A DNA stretch of 64,000 nt from Nicotiana tabacum. Lineage: Eukaryota > Streptophyta > Magnoliopsida > Solanales > Solanaceae. Position numbers and translations under genes: made by a program. Where the stretch lies: the NCBI RefSeq assembly GCF_000715075.1, contig NC_134101.1, positions 149,519,084-149,583,083 of the forward strand, in the 5' to 3' direction. Shown here in pieces: positions 19,261 to 31,345 of the stretch. Numbering within the stretch: the first letter of the stretch is position 1; the number at the start of each line of letters is the position of its first letter. The notes below the pieces were generated by a model that ran no database searches, was not told the DNA's origin, and saw nothing but the letters and a program-made list of their open reading frames with translations.

Positions 19261-22230
19261 TGTCATGACCCTAAAATCGAACCGGCCGTGATGGCGCCTA
19301 TCGTGAAACTAGGCCAGCCGATACAAATTCCAAATCAAACTATTAATTCATAAAAGACAATTTTAAGCTATCAATTGGCAATATCTCATAACATGAGCCT
19401 AAATAACCAGTGCGGAAGAAAATAACACAAGCCCGACATCGGGTGTCACAAGTCACGAGCAACTACAAGGTTTGTCAAAGCACAATAAAATATATCAAAG
19501 TCTGAGAACAATACTAATATAATCTAAGGAAGATAAGATGGAGAAGAGCAGGGATGCGAACGTCGTGTAGCTACCTTGCCGACTCCAAGACCTGCTGAAT
19601 GGATGATCAGCGCTTGTTATCAAGACCCGCAACTCCTAGATCTGCACATAAGGTGCAGGGAGTAATGTGAGTACGCCAACTTAGTAAGTAATAAAAGTAA
19701 ATGAAAGCTGAGTAGTAAGAAAACAGATAATTCCACGTCATAGCACTACAACAAAACAATATGTTTCCAAAATAGTACAGAACTAAATTATCTCATGAAA
19801 ACTCAATTTCAGTAAAACCTTTTAAAAACAACCTTCGATAGTTTTTCAAACAAGTGGTGGAACAGTGATTAAAGATGATGAAAACATAAATAGCCCCTCG
19901 GGGCAAGACATGTATCATAAACCGCCCCTCGGGCATATCATCAGTCAAAACCAATCCCTCCGGCTACCTCACAATCACTCAAAATCGGCCCCTCAGGAAA
20001 CAACATGAATCAAGATTAGCCCCTCGGTCAACATTACATCACTCACACTGGGTACCTGCGCTCACTAGGGTTGTACAAACTCCGAAGGGGCTCCTACAGC
20101 CCAAGCGCTATCACAAGACATCTCGTGGCATAATAAATCACGCCCTCAGCCTCTCATATATCACAAAACAGTACAACCTGTTGTGGCGCGCAGCCCGATC
20201 CCATAATATCCTCACAACACAGGCTCTCGGACTCACTTAGTCAGAAACCTCTCAAGCTACTCGAGCCAACAGTAAAATAGGGTGCTCAGCCCAAAAATAT
20301 CATTATAGTATCAAAACAGAGTAAATAAGGCTGAGTTATGAAATCAGTAAAACACAACATGACTGAGTACAGATATTAAACCAAAATAGTGAGGAATAGT
20401 ATAAAAAGACCCTAAGGGTCCAAACAGTTGGCACGAGGCCCTAATATGGCATTCAGCCCAAAGCACAGTAATACCTTCCAAAGCACAATAGTATCAAATA
20501 GTTTTCAGTCAAATATGCGACATAATAGTCGTACGGAATGGACCAAGTCATAATCCCTAACGGTGCATGCCCCAACGCTCATCATCTAGCATGTGCATCA
20601 CCTCAAAGTAGTGAAACGATGTGAAATCCGGAGTTTCATACCCTCAGGACAATATTTATAATCATTACTTACCTTAAACCGGTCCAAAATCTAATCCGCG
20701 ATGCCTTTTCCTCTCGACTCGGCCTCCAAATGCTCCGAATCTAACCAAAATTAGTATATTATCATCAATATACGCTAAAGGAATGAATTCCATATAAAAA
20801 TTATCAAATTAGACCAAAAATTCCGAATTTGGCTCAAACCCGGCCCCGGGCCCACGTCTTAGAATCCGATAAATATTGTAAAACTAGAAAGCCCATTCAC
20901 TCATGAGTCTACCCATATAAAATTCACCAAAATCCGACATCAAATGGCCATCTAAATCCCCAAAATCAACTCTCCAAATTTTCTTCCATTTTCCCCAATT
21001 TTCCCCCCAAATTCCAAAATTAAATGATACAAATCAAGACATAATCATGGAATTTAACCAAATTTGAGTGAAGAACATTTACCCTAATCACTCCTCTGAA
21101 AATCCCCTTCTCCCGAGATCTCTATTGAATTTTGGAACTATGAACTCAAACCCTCGTTTTTAAACTTAAACATTCTGCCCAGGAATTTCCTTCATCGCGA
21201 TCGCGGAAATTGCCTCGCGATTGCGAAGCACAAAAAGGACTGCACCTCATATTAACCTTACGCGATCGCGTAAACATCCAAGCGTTTGCGAACCTCAGCC
21301 ACCCAGACCTATGCGATCGCAACCTGCTTCACGTGGTCGCATAGGAAAACCACCTTCACTTATCACCAGCTCACTTGCTTCTACGCGAACGCGACCCTGG
21401 CCACGCGTTCGCGAAGCACAACATCTCACACATACGCGATCCCGGCCTCATCTTTGCGATCACGTAGAACAACTCCACATCTGCCCCAATTAAGCCTACG
21501 CGATCGCGAACTACTCTTCGCGATCGTGAAGAGCAAAACATAGAATACCAGCAAAATCTACTAACTCTTCAAGTCCAAAAATGTCCCATTGGGCTTCCAA
21601 AACATACCCGAGGCCCTGGGGACCTCAACCAAACATACCAATACATTCCATAACATCATTCAAACTTAGTCGAACCTTTGAATCACTCAAAACAACAACA
21701 AACCACCAAATCAACCTCAGATTTAAGCTTAAGAACTTAGAAACATTCAAATTCCACAAACAATGCCGAAACCAATCAAATCACCTCCGAATGACCTGAA
21801 ATTATGCACACACGTCACAAATGACACTATGGACCTACTCTAATCTCTGAAATTCTATTTCGAACCCGATATCAAGATTTCCAATGCCGATCGAAAACTT
21901 TAAATTTCCAATTTTGCCAATTCAATCCTAATTCTACCATGGACCTCCAAATTACACTCCGAACAAGCTCTGAAGTACCAAATCACCTAACGAACCTATC
22001 CGAACCATAAAAACCAAATTCCGAGATCATTTAATCACAAGTCAACTTCCGGTTGACTTTTCCAACTAAAGCTTCCAAATAAGAGAGTAAGTGTCTCATT
22101 CCACTCTAAGATCACTCTGAACACAACACAACTAACACAATATGATGAAATACGATTGAACAACACACAAGGAAGCATAAATGGGGGAAATAGAGCGGTA
22201 CCTCATGAAACAACCGGCCGGGTCATTACA
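19261..22230 (-). repeat. Tekay-type 3' LTR (2.97 kb)
   Basis: On the minus strand it starts TGTAATGACCCGGCCGGTTG at 22230 and ends ...GGTCATGACA at 19261. A GC-rich CGCGATCGCG island lies at 21190-21530 (for example ACGCGATCGCGT at 21260-21271), again ~700 bp from the LTR start. Confidence 0.88.
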
Positions 22231-22250
22231 TCCTCCTCCTCTTAAACAAA
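22231..22250 (-). other. Polypurine tract
   Basis: The minus strand reads TTTAAGAGGAGGAGGA up to the LTR start at 22230. Confidence 0.75.
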
Positions 22251-22259
22251 CATTCGTCC

Positions 22260-23600
22260 TCGAACGAGTCAAGAAACATACATGAAGCCTCAAACAGGTG
22301 AGGATATTTGCTCTGCATCTACTCGGTCTCCGAAGTGGCCTCCTCCATGGGCCGACCTCTCCACTGCACTTTCACTTACGCTATATCTTTTGATCTCAAC
22401 TTTCGGACCTGCCGCTCAAAAATTGCCACTAGCTCCACATCATAAGTCAAATCACCGTCTGACTAAACCATGCTGAAATCCAAAACATGAGACGGATCGC
22501 TAAAATACTTTCGAAGCATAGAAACATGAAATAGCGGATGCACACTCGACAAGCTAGGTGGAAAAGCCAGCTCATAAGACACCTCCACAATCCTCCGAAG
22601 AACCTCAAAAGGCCCAATGAACCGAAGACTCAATTTACCTCTCTTGCCAAATCTCATAACACCCTTCATGGGTGAAACCTTTAGTAAAACCTTCTTCCCA
22701 ACCATATAAGACATATCACGAACCTTCCTATTAGTATAAACTCGATTGCACTATACGAAGCTGCTCTTGAATCACTTTCACCTTGTCCAAAGAATCCTGT
22801 GCCAAGTCTGTACCTAAAAGCATGGCCTCGTCCGGCTCAAACCAACCTACTGGAGATCTATACCATCTTCCATATAAATCTCATATGGAGCCATTTGAAT
22901 ACTCGACTAATTATTGTTGTTATATGCAAACCCCGCGAGCGGTAGAAACTGATCCCATGAACCCCCAAAATCAATGACACAAGCGCACAACATGTCCTCC
23001 AATATCTGAATGGTGCGCTAGGACTGCCCGTCCGTCTGAGGGTGAAAAGTTGTGCTCAACTCAACCTGAGTACCCAACTCACTCTGCACGGCCCTCCAAA
23101 ACTGCAAAGTGAACTGAGTACCTCTATCTCAAATGATGGAAACTGGGACACCATGCAAGCGAACAATCTCTCAGATATAAATCTCTACTAACCACTTTGA
23201 AGAATAGGTAGTACACACAGGAATAAAGTGTGCGGACTTGGTCAGCCGATCCACAATCACCCAAATAGCATCGAACTTCCTCCAAGTCCGTGGGAGCCCA
23301 ACTACAAAATCCATGGTGATCCACTCCCACTTCCACTCTGGAATATCTAACCGCTGAAACAAGCTTTGCGGTCTCTGATGTTCATATTTCACCTATTGAA
23401 CAATTGAGACACCGAGCTACAAATACCACTATATCCTTCTTCATTCTCCTCCACCAATAATGCTATCTCAGATCCTGATACATCTTCGCGACACCCTAAT
23501 AGATAGAATACCGTGAGCTAAGGGCCTCCTACAGAATCAACTCCCGAAGCCCATCTACATTGGGCACACATATCCGGCCATGCATCCTCAATACTCCATC
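22260..23600 (-). pseudogene. Tekay integrase with chromodomain, degraded
   Basis: Minus-strand fragments in several frames. A zinc-finger region lies near 23400-23600. The start of the catalytic core is WITMDFVVGLPRT (23171-23392), with the first DDE Asp in MDFV. The C-terminal GPF/Y-like region is KLSLRFIGPFEVLRRI...VHPLFHVSMLRKY (22463-22714). The chromodomain has VAIFERQVRKLRSKD and a decayed EEATSETE tail (22270-22460). Chromovirus integrases use the chromodomain to target heterochromatin. Multiple stops, including one in the chromodomain, leave no open frame. Confidence 0.85.
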
Positions 23601-25020
23601 ATTACCAATAGTCACATCTCTGGCATCATCGTGCTAAACTTTTTCCTTGAGGACAGCCAATTGAGTATCATCATACTGGCGCTCTCTGATGCAATCAAAC
23701 AAGGAAGACCGAGAAACCACATAAGCTAAGACCCGACTGTGCTCCGAAATATCCAACCTCACAAGTCGATTGGCCAAGGCCTGAACATCAACTGTAAGAG
23801 GCCTCTCCCCAACATGAATATATGCCAAACTGCTCATACTCACCGTCTTCCTACTCAACGTATCGGCCACTATATTGACCTTCCCCGGATGGTACAAGAT
23901 AGTGATAGCATAGTCCTTTAGCAACTCCAACTATCTCTGCTGCCTCAAATTGAGATCCTTCTACTTGAACAAGTGTTGGAGGCTACTATGATTAGTAAAC
24001 ACCTCACATGACACACCATATAGATAATACCTCCAAATCTTCAACGCGTGAACAATGTCAGCCAAATCTAGATCACAAACAGGGTAGTTTTTCTCATGGG
24101 GCTTCAACTGACGAGAAGCATAAGCAATCACTCTACCTCGTACATCAACATACACCCAATACCAACTCTCGAAGCATCACAATACACTGTATATGAACCT
24201 GAAGCTAATGGCAAAGCTAACACTACAGTTGTGGTTAAGGTTGTCTTGAGCTTCTGAAAGCTCGCCTCACACTGATCCGACCACATGAATGGAGCACCCT
24301 TCTGAGTCAATTTGGTCAAGGGTAATGCAATAGATGAAAATCCCTGAATGAACCGATGGTAATAACCCGCCAAACCAAGAAAGTTGCGAATCTCTGTGGC
24401 TGAAGATGGTTTGGGCCAACTTTGGACCACCTCTATCTTCTTTGGATCAACCTGAATACCCTTGCTGAATACCACATGTCCTAAGAAATCCATTGAACTG
24501 AGCCAAAACTCGCACTTGTAGAACTTTGCATAAAGCTTCTCTTCTCTCAACTGCTGCAATACTACTCTCAAATGCTTCGTGTGCTCCTACTGACTATGCA
24601 AGTACACCAGAATATCATTAATGAATATAATGACAAACGAGTCAAGATAAGGCCAAAACACATTGTTTGCCAAATGCATGAACACTGCTTGGGCATTGGT
24701 CATCCCAAAATTGATCACAAAGAACTCATAATGACCATATCGGGTCCTGAAAGTCGTCTTAAGTATGTATGAGTCCCTGATCTTCAACTGGTGATACCCT
24801 GAACGGAGATCAATCTTGGAGAACACTCTCGCTCCCTGAAGCTGGTCAAATAAATCATCTATATGAGGCAAATGATACTTGTTCTTAATTGTAACTTTGT
24901 TCAGATGCTTGCAATCAATGCACATCCTCATAGTACCATCCTTCTTCTTCATGAATAGAAAACCCCTTATCAAGGAGTTCCTGAAGCTGCTCCTTCAACT
25001 CCACGACGACATACTAGGTC
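23601..25020 (-). pseudogene. Tekay reverse transcriptase and RNase H, degraded
   Basis: RT lies at 24587-24973 ([37 protein letters not shown]). The catalytic box reads FINDILVY where FIDD is expected, so one metal-binding Asp is replaced by Asn. The thumb/connection is at 24128-24571 ([18 protein letters not shown]). RNase H follows at 23634-24200 ([49 protein letters not shown]). The segments are separated by stops and shifts. The RT N-terminal edge also carries a 65-bp-offset duplication (24961-25067). Non-functional. Confidence 0.87.
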
Positions 25021-25067
25021 AAATAAACCCCTTATCAAGGAGTTACTGAAGCTGCTCCTTCAACTCA
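24961..25067 (-). repeat. Local tandem duplication in RT region
   Basis: A ~42 bp segment beginning AACCCCTTATCAAGGAGTT occurs at 24961-25002 and again at 25026-25067 with one or two changes. The spacer between copies is unrelated to the polyprotein. Confidence 0.8.
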
Positions 25068-25700
25068 TTCAACCCCGCTGGTGCCATACGATATGGTGGA
25101 ATAGAAATGGGCTGAGTTCCCGACACCAAATCAATACCAAAGTCAGTATCCCTGTCCGGTGGCATGCCCGACAAGTCTGAAGGAAACACACCCAGAATGT
25201 CCCTCACTATCCGGACTGAATCAATGGTAGGAGTCTTTGCACTGACATCCCTCACAAAGGCCAAGTAAGAAAGACAACCCTTCCCAACCATCCGCTGGGC
25301 CTTCAAAAATGAAATCACCCTATTGGGAACAAATTCATTCGAACCTCGCCACTCAATCTGTGGCACACCCGGCATAGCTAACGTCACTATCTTAGCATGA
25401 TAGTCCAAAATAGCATAGCACAGAGATAACTAATCCCTGCCCAATATCACATCAAAATCAACCATACAAAGCAACAAAAGGTCCACTCGGGTCTCCAAAC
25501 CACCAATAGTCACCACGCACGACCGATATACGCGGTCCACAATAATAGTATTGCCCACTAGAGTAGATACACGAATAGATGAAACAAAAGACTCACAGGG
25601 CGTATCCAAATAATGAGCAAAATATGATGTCACATATGAAAAAGTGGAACCAGGATCAAATATACAGAGTCATCTATGTGGCAAACTAAGACAATACCTG
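25040..25700 (-). pseudogene. Tekay aspartic protease and linker, degraded
   Basis: Minus-strand pieces: 25430-25633 (IIVDRVYRSCVVTIGGLETRVDLL, then DFDVILGRD) and 25043-25408 ([15 protein letters not shown]... to PPYRMAPAGLNELKEQL). This is the protease C-terminal half and the conserved linker leading into RT in Tekay elements. The catalytic DPGST segment falls at ~25650 (GSTFSYVTS-like), with a stop close by. The matching region of the plus-strand element is 61740-62400. Confidence 0.8.
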
Positions 25701-27200
25701 TAATCACCGCATCTAAAGCAATAACATTTGGTCCGACAGGGAGTACATAGAAACAGGTTTGACCATCACCTGATCGACCTCCCCCTCTGGGGCGACCCCT
25801 AGATGACTGTCCTCCACCCCGAGCTGGGTGGGTGGGTGGTGAAGTAACTGGTGCCGAAGTCGATGGCTGACTCCTCTGCTGAGACGGACCCCCAAGATGT
25901 CGAGGACACTATCTCCACATATGCCCCAACTCTCCATACTCATAACAACCCCCCTGGTGCTTGAGATGGGGATTGAAGGGAACCCCTAGCACCGGGATGA
26001 CTAGCAGAAAAACATGGCATGGAAGAGCCCTGAACTGATGGAGAACGGGATGAACTCTGGGGTTGAAGGGCACTGAGTAATGAATGGCTCTAATTAGAAC
26101 AGTAAGAACAATGGTCCGATGATTCCCCATGATAAACTGGGTGAGCTGACTGAGCATGCTTGAATAGGCAGCCTCTACCGTGCTGGAACTGACCCCCATG
26201 AGGGGCACCACTGAATCCAACCTGACCACGAGGCCTCTTAGTCTCCCTATCAATCCTCTCCTGACCACAAACCATCTCAATCTATCGAGCTATGTAAACA
26301 ACCTCATCAAAGGTAGCACCAGATACTCTCTCTCCAGTCATGAGCAACCAAAGCTGAAAACCGAGGCCATCTATAAATATCTTGATCCTCTCTCGGTCTG
26401 TGGGAACCAACCAGACTACATGACAAGCCAACTCGAAGAACCGGATCTCATACTGTGTAACAAACCTATCACCCTAACGAAGCTACTTGAACTACCTGCG
26501 CAACTCCTCTCAGCGAGACTCAGGTACAAACGTCTCCAAGAAGAGAACGGAGAACTGATTCAAAGAAAGGGGCGTTGCGCCAACCAGCCTACGCCACTCA
26601 TAAGTTGCCAACCCACTAAGTGCAGCCCCGGAGAACTAGAAAATAGTGAACGAGACCCCACTGGTCTCCAGAATACCTGTGGTCCGAAGCATCTTTTGAC
26701 ACTTAGCTAGGAAACCATGTGCATCCTCACCCTCAGCACCACTAAATGACGGAGACTGAAGTATACCAAACCTCTCCAATTTGCGCTGCTCGTCTTCTAG
26801 CATAACATGAGCTACATAGTCCTGAGGAGCTGCAATCGGCTAGGTTAGAGGTGCCCCTAGTGTCTGAAGTCCCAGCACGACCTGCTTAGATGTGCGAGCG
26901 GTGGTAGTATAAGTGCCTCCCCAGCCTGAGAAGTAGTTGTGGCCGTAGTAACTGAGACTGCCTGAGCGAGGCCAGTGCACACTAATAAAATCTGGGCTAG
27001 GTCCTCCTGAAGGCCTGGGATAACAATAGGCACACCCGGTGCCTGAGCTGGTACTGCTGTAGCATCCGCAATTGGGACCTGATCCTGAACTGGGGCAGTT
27101 GGTGGATCTGCAGGTGCTACCCTAACAGCTGTGCGGACTACACTCCTGCCCCTACTGCGGCCTCGACCGCGTTCTCAGCCTCTAGTGGCCCCAACTAATG
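25701..27200 (-). pseudogene. Tekay gag, degraded
   Basis: The minus strand parallels the plus-strand gag at 60198-61740 in order: an RG-rich start near 27190, a Pro/Ala-rich linker, the retrotransposon gag core (~26300-26800), then a Ser/Pro-rich stretch and a zinc knuckle at ~25920. The knuckle reads CYEYGELGHMWR, so the second Cys of CCHC is Tyr. Many stops are present. Gag would form the particle and bind element RNA. Confidence 0.78.
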
Positions 27201-27370
27201 GTACAGAAGTTTAGTTACCAGAATAAGCAGATTCGCACAAGAGGAATTCAAGAATGTGAAGTTTTTCCTAAAGGTTTTACAGCCTCCCGAGGAAAGTAAA
27301 AACGTCTTTGTATCGATCCGCGAGACTCTACTAAACCCGCTCATGACTTTTGAGACCTATGTAACCTAGG

Positions 27371-27384
27371 CTCTGATACCAACT
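27371..27384 (-). other. Primer-binding site (initiator-Met tRNA type)
   Basis: The minus strand reads TTGGTATCAGAGCC just inside the LTR end at 27385. Confidence 0.85.
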
Positions 27385-29730
27385 TGTCACGACCCTAAAA
27401 CCGAACCGGTCGTGACGGTGCCTATCGTGAAACTAGGCCAGCTGACACAAATCCCGAATTAAACTATGAATTCATAAACGACAGTTTTAAGCTATAAATT
27501 GGCAATATCTCATAACAGGGGCCTAAATAACCAATGCAGAAGAAAATAACACAAGTCCGACATCGGGATGTCACAAGTCACGAGCAACTACAAGGTCTGT
27601 CTAAGTACAATAAAATCTATCAAAGTCTGGGAACAATACTAATATAATCTAAGAAAGATAGGAGAGAGAAGAGCAGGGCTACGAACGTCGTGCAGCTACC
27701 TTGCTGACTCCAAGACCTGCTAAATGGACGATCATCGCTTGCTATCAAGACCCGCAACTCCTGGATCTGCACACAAGTGCAGGGAGTAATGTGAGTACGC
27801 CAACTCAGTAAGTAATAAAAGTAAATGAAAGCTGAGCAGTAAGAAAAAAGATAATTCCATGTCATAGCACTACAGCAAAACAGTATGTTTCCAAAACAGT
27901 ACACAATTCAATTATCTCATGAAAACTCAGTTTCAGTAAAACCTTAAAACAACCTTCAATAGTTTTTCAAACATGTGGTGGAACAGTGAGTAAAAATGAT
28001 GAAAACATAAACAACCCCTCGCGCAAGACATGTATTATAAACCGCCCCTCGGGCATATCACTAGTCAAAACCAGCCTTTCGGGCTACCTCACATCACTCA
28101 TAATTGGCCCCTCGGGAAATAACATAAATCAAGATCAGCCCCTCGAACAACATCACATCACTCACACTGGGTACCCCGCTCACTAAGGGTGTACAGACTC
28201 CGGAGGGGCTCCTGCAGTCCAAGTGCTATCACAAGCCATCTCGTGGCATAATAAATTAGGCCATCGGCCTCTCATATATCACAAAACAATACAACTGGCT
28301 GCGGCACACAGCCCAATCCCATGATATCCTCACAACATAGGCCCTCAGCCTCACTCAATTAGAAACCTCTCAAGCCACTCAGGCCAACAGTAAAACAGGA
28401 TGCTCAGCCCAAAAATATCATTTATCGTATCAAAACGGAGTAAATAAGGCTGAGTTATGAAATCAGTAAAACACAGTATGACTGAGTATAGATATTATAT
28501 CAAAACAGTGAGGAATAGTATAAAAAGTCCCTAAGGGTCCAAAAAGTTGGCACGAGGCCCTAATATAGCATTCAGCCCAAAGCACAATAATACCTTCCAA
28601 AGCACAATAATATCAAATAGTTTTAAGTCAAATATGCGACATAATAGTCGTACGGAACAAACCAAGTCACAATCCTCAACGGTGCATGCCCCCACACTCG
28701 TCATCTAGCATGTGCATCACCTAAAAGTAGTGAAACGATGTGAAAACCGGGGTTTCATACCCTCAGGACAACATTTATAATCATTACTTACCTCAAGCCG
28801 GTCCAAACTCTAATCCGCGATGCTTTTTCCTCTCGACTCGGCCTCCAAATGCTCCAAATCTAACCAAAACCAGTATATTATCATCAATATATGCTAAAGG
28901 AATGAATTCCATATGAAAATTATCAAATTAGACCAAAAATCCCGAATTTGACTCAAACTCGGCCCTTGGGCCCACATCTCGGAATCCGATAAAAATTGCA
29001 AAACTAGAAAGCCCATTCACTCACGAGTCTACCCATATCAAATTCACCAAAATCCAACATCAAATGGCTATCCAAATCCCCAATCACTCCTCTGAAAATC
29101 CCCTCCAGAATTGCCTTCTCCCGAGCTCTCTATTGAATTTTGGAATTATGAACTCAAACCCTCGTTTTTAAACTTAAAAATTTTGCCCAGGCATTTCCTT
29201 CATCGCGATCGCGGAAATTGCCTCGCGATCGTGAAGCACAAAATGGACTGCCCCTCATATCAACCTTACGCGATCGCGTAAACATCCATGCGTTCGCGAA
29301 CCTCATCCACCCAGACCTACGCGATTGCGACCTGCTTCACGCGGTCGCATAGAGAAATCACCTCCACTTATCACGAGCTCACTTCCTTCTACACGAATGC
29401 GACCCTGTCCTCGTGTTTGTGAACTACAACATCTCACACATAGGCGATCGCAACCTCATCACTGCTATGGCGTAGAACAACTCCACCTCTGCCCCAATTA
29501 AACCTATGTGATTACGAACTTCTCTTCGTGATTGCGAAGAGAAAAACATCTGCAACAGACAACCAGCAAACTCTGCTAACTCTTCAAGTCCAAAAATGTC
29601 TCGTTGGCCATCCGAAACACACGCAAGGCCCTTGGGACCTCAACCAAACATGACAACACATCCCATAACATCTTTTAAAGTTAGTCGAGCCTTCGAATCA
29701 CTCAAAACAACACCAAAACACCAAATAAAC
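27385..29730 (-). repeat. Tekay-type 5' LTR, truncated
   Basis: Homologous to 19261-~21730, beginning TGTCACGACCC. The similarity stops near 29730, about 500-550 bp short of the LTR's true start. The CGCGATCGCG island is at 29195-29545. Confidence 0.82.
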
Positions 29731-31345
29731 TCCAAGTCTTCTCAAAACCTACACATGAACCGATAAGGAAAAATATGACATACATTTAGCAAGTCCTCTA
29801 CTCTAATTACCCCTGATGCTATTTTTTTTAGTCATAAATGATCCACCAATGCACCGATAACCAAAAACCATACAAGCAGACAACCATGCGATCCAATCGT
29901 AGATGGTGGGATCCCTCACTTAACTTTACGCCATCACCACGTAATGTAGAACCCACAAGATTCCACCTTCTCAATTATCATGATTTCGCACCATCAAGCC
30001 GCCAAAATTTCTCGAAATCTCTTGTTAAAAATTTCATTAAACATCCCAAATTATCAGCCACAATTGATTGTTTGACCTCCTGCTAGGTAGTAAATAGAAA
30101 TCATCATAGATGCTTCATAAAAAATGACGCAACCGCTGGCATGCTCATAGGAGATAGCACACTTGTGGAATTTCCATACCGACATCTTCCAATGATGTTG
30201 CATTGGGTACAACCACCACGAAATCAATAAACTTTCCTGATCCTGTGCTCGTCCACCAGCTGTAAGAGTCTGTTTATTCCCCATTGACATCAACTAAAAG
30301 TCCGACAATACATTCCAAACTCAAAGTCAGATTGTATCCCAAATCAATAATCAAGTTTTCACACCTATCTTCATTTCAAGCAAACTCCTCTTTTCCACAT
30401 TCAATCTTCCTTGGTAGAGTAGCCTCCATCCTAGATAAAATCCGTAGACCAAATCACCTTCCATCATGATTCCCAAATCGCCCTAAACTTTCTCAAGGCA
30501 TGTGGTTATCCTACCACAAAATCTATATGCTACTCTATCACGCCCACATCGATTAACTAATCTCCTTAAGCACCCGAACAAATAAATTGCTACCAACTCT
30601 AAGACTCCTTGCAGATTATCTTTCTCGAGCCATCAGCTTTAGAAACGCCGATTCGACTCTAAAACCACTACATATCGCCATCTCTGACAATCGCTTCTTA
30701 GGCACCATTTCATAACACCCTGCCCTAAAGGAAAATCAAAGAAGACCATAACACCAGCGAGCCTTAATGCGTAGCTAGGACGACAACACCACATCACAAA
30801 TGAGAATTCCATCACGGTCAAAAATATCGAGTCTCATTACTCCATCAACCAAAGCCTAAATATCTATAGTCAGATTGCCTTTCCTCCGCTGGAATTAAAT
30901 GTTGAACCTCTAAATCATGCACTAAGAAATCATCATTTCAAGTCATTCACTGCCGCGACACATAAACAACCACCCTACTATAATACCAACACTGTGAGAT
31001 AACAATGCATGAACATCATAGCAATCTGTGCATAGCCTCGAAACCACAGGCAATACGGAACACGCATGGAAAAACATCTTGCACCACGTATGCAGTACCA
31101 CTACAACTCCTCAATGCCCAATTGATAGCAAGCGCTTCATGTTGCATAAGATTAAGTAGGAAGGAAGTAAAAGCTTATGCCTAAAAGGAATCAAATCGCA
31201 CGATGAGGAATCATGGGGAGTGCTCCTAACAGACTTGTAGCCTCTCGAAGATAAGTACAGACTTCTGCGTACCGATCCACAAGACTCTACTAGACTTGCT
31301 CATGACACGTGAGACCCAAGTGAACATAGAGCTCTGATACCTAGC
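29731..31345 (-). mobile_element. Non-coding internal region of a minus-strand gypsy element
   Basis: It lies between a broken LTR and another minus-strand LTR. The end next to 31346 carries a degraded primer site (minus strand GGTATCAGAGCT) and the leader phrase typical of the Tekay elements here (CTCATGACACGTGAGACC on the plus strand, like the leader at 60020-60080). The remaining ~1.4 kb has no gag/pol similarity and no long ORF, so it may be the interior of a large non-autonomous derivative, cut off at its left side. Confidence 0.5.

Larger units (their letters stand above)
19261..29730 (-). mobile_element. Decayed Tekay-type chromovirus element
   Basis: Minus-strand order: 5' LTR (27385-~29730, truncated), primer site, gag, protease, RT, RNase H, integrase with chromodomain, polypurine tract, 3' LTR (19261-22230). 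The LTRs are clearly related along their length but differ by many substitutions and indels, and every coding domain has stops or shifts, so this is an old insertion. The right LTR ends abruptly near 29730, so no target duplication can be shown. Confidence 0.88.

Noticed and set aside
21221..21543. Two plus-strand ORFs with many Arg and Thr
   Set aside because: Products of the CGCGATCGCG island in a minus-strand LTR; no conserved domain.
29838..30086. Short ORFs in the non-coding interior 29731-31345
   Set aside because: No similarity to gag, pol or host proteins and no coding continuity.
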